The notes below the pieces were generated by a model that worked only from the letters and a program-made list of their open reading frames with translations, was not told the origin of the DNA and did no database searches. A stretch of 64,000 bases of DNA, from positions 248,001 through 312,000 of the forward strand of contig JAEZGN010000004.1 of NCBI GenBank assembly GCA_023437305.1. The letters are read 5' to 3'. This DNA is from Bacteroidota bacterium (lineage in GTDB: Bacteria; Bacteroidota; Bacteroidia; Bacteroidales; Dysgonomonadaceae). Positions 38,233 to 46,838 of the stretch are shown here, piece by piece. Positions within the stretch are counted from its first letter, which is position 1; every line of letters starts with the position of its first letter. The position numbers and the translations under genes were made by a program.

Positions 38233-38769
38233 ATGAAACATTTAATTTTTGCAACACTATTCAGTATAATTTCTACAGTTATGATGGCACAAGTATCCTT
38301 ATATGATTTTAAAGTTAAAGATATTGACGGTAACGATTTTGATCTTTCAAGCCTAAAAGGTAAAAAGGTTTTAGTTGTAAATGTTGCGTCTAAATGTGGG
38401 CTTACTCCTCAGTATGACAAATTGCAGCAACTTTATGAAAAATACAAAGATCGGAACTTTGTCGTGATAGGTTTTCCAGCCAATAATTTTAAAGGTCAAG
38501 AACCGGGAACAAATGAAGAAATAAAAACATTCTGCACTCTCAACTATAATGTATCATTCCCTATGATGAGCAAAATAGACGTAGTAGGCGACAACAAAGC
38601 ACCCCTCTATAAATGGCTGACAGAGAAGTCACAGAACGGAAAGATGGATGCAGAAGTACAATGGAATTTTCAGAAATTTATGATTGATGAGGATGGACAA
38701 CTAGTCGATTTTGTAGCTCCACGAGAAGATCCTTTTTGTGATAAAATCATAAATTGGATAGAGAAATAA
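38233..38769 (+). CDS. Glutathione peroxidase family protein, exported
   Basis: Thiol peroxidase of the GPx family, 178 residues with a signal peptide ending near VMMAQ (residue 20). The peroxidatic Cys55 is in NVASKCGLTPQYDKL. The Gln and Trp blocks are GFPANNFKGQEPG and VQWNFQKFMIDEDG. A second Cys (residue ~97, in EIKTFCTLNY) suggests a thioredoxin-type mechanism without selenocysteine (family inference). Confidence 0.94.
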   Translation: MKHLIFATLFSIISTVMMAQVSLYDFKVKDIDGNDFDLSSLKGKKVLVVNVASKCGLTPQYDKLQQLYEKYKDRNFVVIGFPANNFKGQEPGTNEEIKTFCTLNYNVSFPMMSKIDVVGDNKAPLYKWLTEKSQNGKMDAEVQWNFQKFMIDEDGQLVDFVAPREDPFCDKIINWIEK

Positions 38770-38797
38770 TCTAGATACATGTAAATTAAATCAACAG

Positions 38798-38835
38798 AAT
38801 AAGCCCCACTTGCTGTATAGCAAATGGGGCTTATT
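38798..38835 (+). terminator. Strong hairpin terminator shared by convergent genes
   Basis: AATAAGCCCCACTTGCT pairs with AGCAAATGGGGCTTATT around TAT, with one mismatch in a 17-base stem. It lies between the peroxidase (plus) and the small protein gene ending at 38904 (minus), and is AT-flanked on both sides, so it can act in both directions. Confidence 0.85.
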
Positions 38836-38903
38836 CAGACATTAACACATAGGAGAGTAAAATCAATACTCTCCTACTTTATATTGTTATAGACTTGTAT
38901 ATA

Positions 38904-39311
38904 TTAGAGGTTATTTCTTCTTTTTGAAGTAGTAACTCCTCTATAAGCGAAATAAATAACCAACGCAAATAGAATTATAGGCAATGTAATATCTCCTATC
39001 GGAGCAGCTTCACCTACTTGGCCAGGATCTGTTACTTCCCCACCTTGCCCGGGCAAAGTTGGATCTGCACCCCAGTCCGTAAGCGCTCTTGTACCTCCAA
39101 CTTTATTTAAAGTCGTAGCCATCGAAGAGTTATCCGTCCTGCTTGCAATAGATAGATTTTCAATCTTTGATAAAGTTACAGCAGAAGGTGACTTGCTGGA
39201 TATTACTTGCGCATCCATCGCATCCGGCTCTGCAGCATTTATTGAAACCGCTGGTATAGACAGCCCAAAGCATGTTATCAAAAACACAAATATCACTAGT
39301 TTTGTTCTCAT
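38904..39311 (-). CDS. Small exported protein with C-terminal membrane anchor, T9SS cargo partner
   Basis: Protein of 135 residues. A signal peptide (cleavage near INAAE, residue ~27) is followed by a low-complexity Ser/Thr region and a Gly/Pro stretch (PTLPGQGGEVTDPG). It ends in PIGDITLPIILFALVIYFAY then RGVTTSKRRNNL, a single helix with a basic tail. This layout resembles C-terminal anchor or sorting signals, though I cannot assign a sortase family. It starts 35 bases after the stop of the large T9SS cargo gene, with no terminator between, so the two are probably cotranscribed. I do not recognise a homologue of known function. Confidence 0.8.
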   Translation of the reverse strand: MRTKLVIFVFLITCFGLSIPAVSINAAEPDAMDAQVISSKSPSAVTLSKIENLSIASRTDNSSMATTLNKVGGTRALTDWGADPTLPGQGGEVTDPGQVGEAAPIGDITLPIILFALVIYFAYRGVTTSKRRNNL

Positions 39312-39346
39312 TTGTTATATTTTTCGTACGTCTGTGTTCTAAAAAG

Positions 39347-41869
39347 TTAGTTGTGTAAGTTCACAAATTTTGTTGTAAAAGTTCTGTTTCCTGCTATTTT
39401 TACTATGTATGTTCCTAAGTTTAATGTTTTAGAATATTCCATTGATGGGTAGTCATTTTTACCTACTCTGGTTTTTCCCATCAGTCGTCCTTGCATATCA
39501 TAAATCAACACTTCGCTATTCACATCTTTTTCATTCAAGCCGGAAATATGCAATACTGGTTCATTATAATAACAAGTTATTTCTGTAGCTTCTTCTTCTA
39601 GAATATCTTTAGTTTCGAAAAAGCGCAATATAAATCGATTTTCGTCTACACCTTTCAGATCTGACGGACCTGATGAATATTCATAAGACATTCCAGGTGT
39701 GACTTTCACTGTTTTATTATTCTGGTAGCGGTCTATTAACCAAACATCCTGAACAGCAGTAACATTCTCCAAGTTGTAGAAATTCAAAGACAAGGTCTGT
39801 TGAGTAGCCGGAGGAGTTACATATAATGCTAGCTCTTTAACATTTAGAGGAACTACATTCCCTAACATATTTACGCCATCACTCGATTTGGTGTAAATGA
39901 AAGTAGAGCCTTCTTCCGGATATATTTGATCGTTCTCGTTAGGTACAGTAATCGACTTTGTGAAATTTTTCGGAGTATCCAAATTATCATCACCAGTCAT
40001 TTTTGCGTCATCACGCAGCACAACAGCCGTTCTGTCGGCAGCTTTATCTGTAGAGCTGGCAACTTCAACAACAAAAAAGTCAGACAAAAGATTAGAAGTG
40101 CTAGCACTCTTTAGGTATCTTGTTGTCCCTAATGTTCTTAAAGTAGGACTTAATGAAATTTCAAAATTTCTGTTAGCCTGTACAATAAACATTTGCATAG
40201 GAGCAATTAAGAATTGTAAAGGATTTATGATACTGCTACCCGGTTGTGTCGGTGTCGATCCACTTGTTACAGTAGTCCCATCTGTACTGATATAATCATA
40301 GCTAACCTGCATATGATATAGTTTATCACTATTATCATATCTGATCAAACCATTATTTACAATCCAATATTTAGACCTCAACACATTTTTTGTAGTTTCA
40401 TTTTTAGCTGATGTATTTACATCTTGCCCAAAGTATTGCGATACATCCAAAAGATTGTTACTCAAATCTGTACCAAGTGTATTACCTTCAATATCGTATC
40501 CTAATAGTGGATTCAAACTGATTGGAGCCATAAATGGATTTCCTAAAAAGTTAAGTCCTTGCTCTAGCATAACCGTTACAGCATCTGTTTTGAACTTCTC
40601 TTTTTCCAACAATTCAATCCTATCTCTTCCGAAATCAGGCCAATCTCCTAAACCTTTCCAATTGCCAGGTTTTGTTCCTGCCGGATCCGGAGAAAAGCGA
40701 GCAAATCCCATTAAATAATCAGTAGACCCAAGATTTGGCACGCCACCGGTAATAATATTACTATTATCTATTTTTGTAAAGTGATATCTCATCAAACGAC
40801 GATTGAATTCAAATCCACCTCTAGATCTATTCTGAGACTTTACATTCAATGCAGCCCACCTGTCATCAATATTTTTACTTCCGTAATCAGTAACATCCAT
40901 ACTCATAAAGTATCCGTATCCGGCCTTCATTTTGTATAATGGATCCATTATCGTTCCTTGATTAGAGGTCAGACTGTTTTTGTTTGGTTTCATAAATACA
41001 TGGTAAAACAAATAGTCTGTACCCATTTCTTCAAATGGAGGCGTAAATCCGGTCAAGTAATTCCACACTTTACCATTTACTGTCTTACGCAGTGTATTAT
41101 CTGCAGTAGCAGCCTCATGAGTCGAAGGATTAATAGCTCCATCATCGTCACTGGCACCATTATATTTGTAGTATGTCAGATTTACCTGACTATACCCGGG
41201 AAGATCTGAACCTGCATCATTTAGAATAAGGGCTTGCCCCAAATTCATTTTTTGCGTATTGCCTGCATCATAGCCTCCCTGTATAACAAATCTATTCCCC
41301 CCCAAAACATTTTGAGCATTGAGCGGAGCGTATAATTTATTCACAACAACAGCAGCAGACGAGTCTACAGCAACATACCCTACCAATCGAGGATCAGCCG
41401 CATTAATATCTGTTACGGTTTTGTCAACATGCAACGTCGGAAAAGCTATGTAATTGTATTTTTTTTGAGAACCTTTGTTAGCTAAAAGGCTTCCGGTTCT
41501 CCGAATAGTTTGTTTGTTATCTTTGCCAACAAAAGCAACAACACCGTTGCCTGAATTGGGGTCTTTAAACAGATGCGCATATTCACCCCCAGCATCAACT
41601 CCATTTCCTGCAACTCCGGGATCTTTACCATTAATAAAATCACCCGTCAACTCTGTACGACCATTCTGAATTATGCCTGAACCATCAGCAAACTCAGCAG
41701 ACCCTTTAATATACAAAGTTGTTGACTTAGACTGCGTTCCATCAGTCTCACTTCCGTACTTAACGTACATCTTACCCTTAGAGTAAAACACTACACTTTG
41801 AGGAGTGGATTGCCCTTTCACGAGTAAAGGCAAAAAGAGTAGTACAACTAATCCTAATCGAAATTTCAT
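39347..41869 (-). CDS. Large secreted protein with T9SS type A sorting domain
   Basis: Secreted surface protein of 840 residues. A signal peptide (LLVKGQ, about residue 20) leads into a long beta-rich region with no recognised catalytic motif. The last ~80 residues form a T9SS C-terminal domain: VLIYDMQGRLMGKTRVG, then LNLGTYIVKI, ending GNRTFTTKFVNLHN. It would be exported by the type IX system and held at the surface or released. No T9SS machinery lies in the window. Its leader (about 110 bases) holds a 7-base-pair hairpin, TAGCTTT-AGG-AAAGCTA, at 41939-41955. Confidence 0.88.
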   Translation of the reverse strand: MKFRLGLVVLLFLPLLVKGQSTPQSVVFYSKGKMYVKYGSETDGTQSKSTTLYIKGSAEFADGSGIIQNGRTELTGDFINGKDPGVAGNGVDAGGEYAHLFKDPNSGNGVVAFVGKDNKQTIRRTGSLLANKGSQKKYNYIAFPTLHVDKTVTDINAADPRLVGYVAVDSSAAVVVNKLYAPLNAQNVLGGNRFVIQGGYDAGNTQKMNLGQALILNDAGSDLPGYSQVNLTYYKYNGASDDDGAINPSTHEAATADNTLRKTVNGKVWNYLTGFTPPFEEMGTDYLFYHVFMKPNKNSLTSNQGTIMDPLYKMKAGYGYFMSMDVTDYGSKNIDDRWAALNVKSQNRSRGGFEFNRRLMRYHFTKIDNSNIITGGVPNLGSTDYLMGFARFSPDPAGTKPGNWKGLGDWPDFGRDRIELLEKEKFKTDAVTVMLEQGLNFLGNPFMAPISLNPLLGYDIEGNTLGTDLSNNLLDVSQYFGQDVNTSAKNETTKNVLRSKYWIVNNGLIRYDNSDKLYHMQVSYDYISTDGTTVTSGSTPTQPGSSIINPLQFLIAPMQMFIVQANRNFEISLSPTLRTLGTTRYLKSASTSNLLSDFFVVEVASSTDKAADRTAVVLRDDAKMTGDDNLDTPKNFTKSITVPNENDQIYPEEGSTFIYTKSSDGVNMLGNVVPLNVKELALYVTPPATQQTLSLNFYNLENVTAVQDVWLIDRYQNNKTVKVTPGMSYEYSSGPSDLKGVDENRFILRFFETKDILEEEATEITCYYNEPVLHISGLNEKDVNSEVLIYDMQGRLMGKTRVGKNDYPSMEYSKTLNLGTYIVKIAGNRTFTTKFVNLHN

Positions 41870-41988
41870 ATTGTAGTTTTAATAAAGTCAGTAATAGTCT
41901 AAAAAAGTGTGTAACAGTCAATCAGTTACGATTGGGTCTAGCTTTAGGAAAGCTATATTGTAATAATGTATAAAAATTTATTCCCGAA

Positions 41989-41996
41989 CAAAGATA
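41989..41996 (-). promoter_or_regulatory. Promoter -7 box for the T9SS cargo operon
   Basis: TATCTTTG on the minus strand, 120 bases before the ATG at 41869, giving a relatively long leader. Confidence 0.6.
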
Positions 41997-42092
41997 ATTC
42001 TTTTTTCTTTAAATAAAAACTTTAGCTATCTTTTTTTAGATTTACATATATAATATTTTGCATTTGGTGAAAATATAATAAAAAATAAAAAA

Positions 42093-43613
42093 TCACAGGT
42101 GACAATCTCTTAATAAATCATTTACGGTTTTTACAGGATTGAAAGTTTCACTCGGAACCTCAACAAATATTGTATTCCAATCAGACATGGCACCATTCCA
42201 TAAGCCCGGAAGTTCTAAGGCTTTGAGCTCCTTCCCATTTTTTGATTTAATAGATATAAATCCGGTATTATAATCTACATAGTCTTTCAGATTGAAATGT
42301 CGTCCTCTATAGTCTTTAATTCCACAAACTAAGTCAACAGGATTAAAGTGAGTTCCTTTTTTGAACATCTCCTGTTTCACAGGATCAGACATATCAATTT
42401 GTGAGCTTTCCAAGATTTGAGGAGAGATAGTTCCATCCGAATTTACAGCTAGAAAAGGTCCGCCTCCCGGCTCCCCTACATTTCTCACCATACCGCATAC
42501 ACGACAAGGTCTATCGAGCTTTCGCTTCAGATAAAGTACTAGCTCTGCATCTTCCAATAATTTTGTGTCCGGATTTTTTATATTTAATTCTTTTTGCAGA
42601 AAATATAGAATTTCTATCAGTTGATCGTGTGTATATTTCCCACTATCAATAAGCTTCAAATAATCAAACACTTTTCTTTGAACATCAACCAATACACCGG
42701 CTAATATTTTTTTATATTTAGTCTCTGTATCTTTATATTTATCGGGTACAGTATTATCTATATTTTTTATAAAAACAATATCAGCGTCCAAATCATTCAG
42801 ATTTTCGATCAATGCACCATGCCCTCCCGGACGGAATAACAACTCACCATTTTCCCTAAACGGCTGATTATCGGCATCTACTGCAATCGTATCTGTACTG
42901 GGTTTTTGCTCACTGAATGTGACATCGTATGTTACATGCAGTTCGTTTTCAAATTTTTGTTTTTTTATCTTTATTAAGTCATCAAACAAAGGTCTATGCT
43001 CAGGCGATACTGTAAAGTGAATATTTACTTCTTCTTTATCATTCTTTGCATAAAGATACCCTTCCATCAAATGCTCTTCGACAGGTGTACGGGATGTATC
43101 ACTATATTTATGAAACTTAAGAAGACCCTTAGGTAAACTTCCGTAATTAAGCCCCTTCGGCTTTAGAAGATTTTCAACAACCGATTTATATTTTCCTGCC
43201 GAAAGCAAAGCAGCAAGAGTTTGCCCTTCATTTTTCAGACATACAGCATTCAGATCATTATAAAATGCAAACTTCTCTATCTGTCCAAAAAATTTCTTTT
43301 CAAAGTCAGTGGTAGGTACTGAATAAGGAGCATCCAAAAACTCGAACAAGTCTTTAAACATCCGACTAGCCGCACCCGAAGCGGGAACAAATTTAACAAT
43401 TTGTTTTCCCGATGATGCTTTATACTCATCCCAGTCGGCCAGATATTCTTTTTCCTGTTCAGTATCTATCACTTTAATACCTTTGTCTACCGATGCTGCA
43501 GCGGCAATACCTAAGAAGGGAAATCCTTTTTTAAAGTTCTCCAGTTGTTGGTTTAGTTGGTCTTCGGTAATACCCTTTCTTGCAAGATGGTTTTTATCTG
43601 ATTCAGTTATCAT
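42093..43613 (-). CDS. DUF4301-family protein
   Basis: A cytoplasmic protein of 506 residues. The blocks KFVPASGAASRMFKDLFEF, RPGGHGALIENLNDLDADIV and CRVCGMVRNVGEPGGGPF are those I associate with DUF4301, a Bacteroidetes family thought to have a nucleotidyltransferase-like fold. The Gly-rich loop and the PGGHGAL motif would fit nucleotide binding, but no reaction is known to me. It has its own promoter box at 43643 and no operon partner. Confidence 0.85.
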   Translation of the reverse strand: MITESDKNHLARKGITEDQLNQQLENFKKGFPFLGIAAAASVDKGIKVIDTEQEKEYLADWDEYKASSGKQIVKFVPASGAASRMFKDLFEFLDAPYSVPTTDFEKKFFGQIEKFAFYNDLNAVCLKNEGQTLAALLSAGKYKSVVENLLKPKGLNYGSLPKGLLKFHKYSDTSRTPVEEHLMEGYLYAKNDKEEVNIHFTVSPEHRPLFDDLIKIKKQKFENELHVTYDVTFSEQKPSTDTIAVDADNQPFRENGELLFRPGGHGALIENLNDLDADIVFIKNIDNTVPDKYKDTETKYKKILAGVLVDVQRKVFDYLKLIDSGKYTHDQLIEILYFLQKELNIKNPDTKLLEDAELVLYLKRKLDRPCRVCGMVRNVGEPGGGPFLAVNSDGTISPQILESSQIDMSDPVKQEMFKKGTHFNPVDLVCGIKDYRGRHFNLKDYVDYNTGFISIKSKNGKELKALELPGLWNGAMSDWNTIFVEVPSETFNPVKTVNDLLRDCHL

Positions 43614-43642
43614 AGTATAGTGTGTTATATACGTCTTATATG

Positions 43643-43650
43643 CAAAACTA
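43643..43650 (-). promoter_or_regulatory. Promoter -7 box for the DUF4301 gene
   Basis: TAGTTTTG on the minus strand, 30 bases before the ATG at 43613. Exact TAnnTTTG match. Confidence 0.5.
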
Positions 43651-43667
43651 GGAAAAATATTGATAAA

Positions 43668-44195
43668 TCACTTCAATTGTTTAGAAAATTCCCATATAAC
43701 CATTCCCGCAGCTACAGAAACATTGAGGGAGTGCTTTGTTCCATATTGAGGAATTTCGACACAGCAATCACATTGGCTTACAATATCCTGCTGTACTCCC
43801 TTTACCTCATTTCCTAAAACAACCGCATATTTTTTTATAGAATCTAATCGAAGCTCATCCAGCATAATACTGTTTTCAGCTTGCTCTACAGCACATAAAG
43901 TATATCCGTTCCTTTTCAACTCTTTCACAGCATGATCTGTATCCGAGTAATATGCCCATGCTACCGAATTCTCAGCACCCAAGGCTGTTTTATGTATTTC
44001 CACATTAGGCGGGGTTGCTGTAATACCACAGAGATAAACAGCCTCGACAAGAAATGCATCCGAAGTACGAAACACAGATCCGATATTATTAAGGCTTCTT
44101 ACGTTATCCAACACAATGATAAGCGGAATTTTAGGTTCAGACCTAAACTCTTCGACCGAGAGTCTATTCAGTTCTGTTATCTTTTTTACCCTCAT
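43668..44195 (-). CDS. SpoU/TrmH-family RNA 2'-O-methyltransferase
   Basis: SAM-dependent methylation of ribose in tRNA or rRNA. The 175 residues consist of the SPOUT catalytic domain only. The three motifs are LDNVRSLNNIGSVFRTSDAF, VVLGNEVKGV and IPQYGTKHSLNVSVAAGMVI. The RNA target cannot be deduced. It starts 4 bases after the folB stop, so the two form one operon. Confidence 0.92.
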   Translation of the reverse strand: MRVKKITELNRLSVEEFRSEPKIPLIIVLDNVRSLNNIGSVFRTSDAFLVEAVYLCGITATPPNVEIHKTALGAENSVAWAYYSDTDHAVKELKRNGYTLCAVEQAENSIMLDELRLDSIKKYAVVLGNEVKGVQQDIVSQCDCCVEIPQYGTKHSLNVSVAAGMVIWEFSKQLK

Positions 44196-44199
44196 CAGC

Positions 44200-44553
44200 C
44201 TAATCTATTAAAACAATACTAGCACAATCTAACTGAGCACCCATAGGTGGATTTCGTTTCGAAAGCTTAATTTCCACATGTTCGATCTTTGTATATTTCT
44301 GCTTCAAGCATTGAATTATTCGAAATGCTACATTCTCTAACAACTTAGACGGGATTTGCATTTGTTCCTTCACATCATTGTATATATCGGCATAACTGAC
44401 CGTATCGTCCAATGAGTCGGACTGAGCTGCGTCAGTTAGGTTTACTTCTAACCTCAGATTCACCACAAACTCGTTCCCCACCTTGGTTTCAAGAGGTTGT
44501 ACGCCATGATAGGCATAAAAAACAACATTCTCAAGCAAAATAAAACTTTTCAT
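44200..44553 (-). CDS. folB: Dihydroneopterin aldolase
   Basis: Folate pathway enzyme releasing glycolaldehyde from dihydroneopterin. It has 117 residues. The conserved start VVFYAYHGVQPLETKVGNEF includes the active-site region, and SYADIYNDVKE supplies the conserved Tyr. The C-terminal catalytic Lys is likely in KLSKRNPPMGA. The length is usual. Confidence 0.94.
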   Translation of the reverse strand: MKSFILLENVVFYAYHGVQPLETKVGNEFVVNLRLEVNLTDAAQSDSLDDTVSYADIYNDVKEQMQIPSKLLENVAFRIIQCLKQKYTKIEHVEIKLSKRNPPMGAQLDCASIVLID

Positions 44554-44575
44554 AAAGAGTTAAAATAAAACGGCA

Positions 44576-44583
44576 CAAAGCTA
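44576..44583 (-). promoter_or_regulatory. Promoter -7 box for folB
   Basis: TAGCTTTG on the minus strand, 23 bases before the ATG at 44553. It is divergent from the bactofilin promoter. Confidence 0.6.
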
Positions 44584-44594
44584 AGTTTTTTATC

Positions 44595-44602
44595 TATATT
44601 TG
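44595..44602 (+). promoter_or_regulatory. Promoter -7 box for the bactofilin operon
   Basis: TATATTTG. Transcription would start near 44609, so the TTG at 44610 is not a usable start. Confidence 0.6.
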
Positions 44603-44657
44603 TTCATTATTGAATTTACAAAGATATAAAACCTTGAGAAAACAGAGAATGATAATT

Positions 44658-45041
44658 ATGAGTAAATCAAGAGAAACAACACCTTACACAACATCCGGCA
44701 CACACAATATTTTAGCGTCGGGCACACAACTAAAAGGAGAAATATCTTCGGAGGAAGATTTTCGCATCGATGGAGCAATAGAAGGCAACATTCAGTGTCG
44801 TGGAAAAATCATTGTAGGTCAGAGCGGTTGCGTTACCGGCAATGTAAATTGTTCGAATATAGATCTGTTCGGCAAAGTAAATGGAAACATTATATGTTCC
44901 GAGACTATTGTTCTAAAAGCAAGCTCTTATCTGACAGGGGAGATTAAAACCCGTACGATTGAAATAGAGCCCGGAGCCAACTTTGAAGGAACTTGTTCAA
45001 TGTTAAATAAAAATAACATAACTGGTTCTTTGGATGAGTAA
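44658..45041 (+). CDS. Bactofilin (polymer-forming cytoskeletal protein)
   Basis: Self-assembling filament protein at the membrane, often linked to cell shape or wall synthesis. I start at the ATG at 44658 (127 residues), with an alternative ATG at 44649. The central beta-helix is built from short repeats: GTQLKGEISSEEDFRIDGAI, GNIQCRGKIIVGQSG, GNVNCSNIDLFGKVNGNI and GEIKTRTIEIEPGANFEG. Short flexible ends flank it, as usual. It leads a plus-strand run of four genes. Confidence 0.93.
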   Translation: MSKSRETTPYTTSGTHNILASGTQLKGEISSEEDFRIDGAIEGNIQCRGKIIVGQSGCVTGNVNCSNIDLFGKVNGNIICSETIVLKASSYLTGEIKTRTIEIEPGANFEGTCSMLNKNNITGSLDE

Positions 45042-45065
45042 GAGAATACCAAAACAAATATAGTT

Positions 45066-46838
45066 ATGAATATAAATAAAAGACTTGCCGCTCTACGCGA
45101 ATTTATGGGAGAAAAAGGCTTACATGCTTTTATCATCCCCAGCACCGACTCCCATCTAAGTGAATACCCGGCTTCGCACTGGGCTTCGCGCGAATGGATC
45201 AGTGGATTCACAGGGTCGGCCGGAACAGTTGTAGTCACTCGCGAAAAAGCCGGACTGTGGACAGACTCCCGCTATTTTCTGCAAGGAGCAAAAGAACTGG
45301 AAGGAGCTGATATCGAATTATTCAAAGAAGGACTTCCTTCTACCCCAAGTATAGAAGAATGGCTAACCGCCGAACTGGGAAAAGGAGAATACGTTGGTAT
45401 AGATGGTACTGTGTATGCGGCTAAAGAAGCCATGAGCCTTACCCACAAATTAAACATGAAAGGATTGCACCTTATCAGTGATTACGATCCGTTCAGCAAA
45501 ATATGGAACGACAGACCCGAAATTCCTACAAATCCAATCTTTGTACTGCCTGAAAAATATACGGGCGAAGCAGCATATAAAAAAATAGCACGCATCTGCG
45601 ACGCTGTAGAGAAGAATGGTGCAAAATCTTTGCTTGTAGCGTCATTAGATACAATTGCTTGGATTTTTAATATCAGAGGCAACGACGTAAAGTGCAACCC
45701 TGTAGCTGTTAGTTACGCTTATGTTTCGAGAGAAGAAACAGTATTGTTTATCAATCCGAAAAAACTAACATCTGAGGTTTCTGATTACCTGAAAGCAGAA
45801 GGAGTTACAATTGCCGAATACGATAAGGTTTTTGATTATGTATCGAAACTTAATACTCCTGTTTGTTTGGATGCAAACAAAGTAACCTTCAAGCTATATA
45901 ATACGATACCCGACGGATGCCGCATCATCGATATGCCATCTCCGGCAGACTTGATGAAGAGTATCAAAAACGATACGGAGGTTCAGGGTATCCGCACTGC
46001 GATGGAACGCGACGGAGTAGCACTGGTACGTTTCTTCATGTGGCTCGAAGGAGCAGTACCCGGTGGAAATGTGACGGAAATTATGATACCCGAAAAACTG
46101 GTGGAATATAGAAGTCAACAGAAAAACTTTGTAGGAGAAAGCTTTGATACAATCTCGGGCTATGGTCCGAACGGGGCAATCGTTCACTATCATGTAAGCA
46201 ATGAAAGCTCACTACCGGTCAAACCCGAAGGTTTGCTGCTTGTAGACTCCGGCGCTCAATATTTCGACGGCACAACAGATATAACCCGTACACTGGCTGT
46301 AGGCCCGCTTACCGACCAGATGAAAAAGGACTATACCATGGTACTGAAAGGGCATATCAATCTGGCAACAGCAATATATCCTCAAGGCACAAGAGGAAGC
46401 CAGTTAGACATCTTGGCTCGTAAAGCATTGTGGGATGAAGGACTAAACTACCTGCACGGAACAGGGCATGGTATCGGACATTTCCTGAATGTACACGAAG
46501 GTCCTCAAAATATCAGAATGAATGAGAACCCTACGACACTACAACCGGGAATGATAACATCGAATGAACCGGGACTATACAGAGCAGGGCAATACGGTAT
46601 CCGTATAGAAAATCTCATCCGTACCAAACATGAAATGACTACCGAATTTGGAGATTTTTATTCTTTCGAAACCCTGACTCTTTGCCCTATAGATACGACA
46701 CCTATAGTAAAAGAAATGTTGACAGAGAAGGAAATCGTCTGGCTTAACGAGTATCACAAATTTGTATACGATCGTCTTTCTCCACTATTGACCGAAGACG
46801 AAAAACAATGGTTAAAAGAAAAAACACATGAGATTTAA
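45066..46838 (+). CDS. Aminopeptidase P family metallopeptidase (M24B)
   Basis: Cleaves the N-terminal residue before proline. The 590 residues contain two creatinase-like N-terminal domains (about 1-300), a pita-bread catalytic domain and a C-terminal extension. The metal-site blocks are LLLVDSGAQYFDGTTDITRT, GTGHGIGHFLNVHEGP and TSNEPGLYRAGQYGIRIEN. No signal peptide is seen, so it is cytoplasmic. It overlaps the next gene by 11 bases. Confidence 0.95.
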   Translation: MNINKRLAALREFMGEKGLHAFIIPSTDSHLSEYPASHWASREWISGFTGSAGTVVVTREKAGLWTDSRYFLQGAKELEGADIELFKEGLPSTPSIEEWLTAELGKGEYVGIDGTVYAAKEAMSLTHKLNMKGLHLISDYDPFSKIWNDRPEIPTNPIFVLPEKYTGEAAYKKIARICDAVEKNGAKSLLVASLDTIAWIFNIRGNDVKCNPVAVSYAYVSREETVLFINPKKLTSEVSDYLKAEGVTIAEYDKVFDYVSKLNTPVCLDANKVTFKLYNTIPDGCRIIDMPSPADLMKSIKNDTEVQGIRTAMERDGVALVRFFMWLEGAVPGGNVTEIMIPEKLVEYRSQQKNFVGESFDTISGYGPNGAIVHYHVSNESSLPVKPEGLLLVDSGAQYFDGTTDITRTLAVGPLTDQMKKDYTMVLKGHINLATAIYPQGTRGSQLDILARKALWDEGLNYLHGTGHGIGHFLNVHEGPQNIRMNENPTTLQPGMITSNEPGLYRAGQYGIRIENLIRTKHEMTTEFGDFYSFETLTLCPIDTTPIVKEMLTEKEIVWLNEYHKFVYDRLSPLLTEDEKQWLKEKTHEI

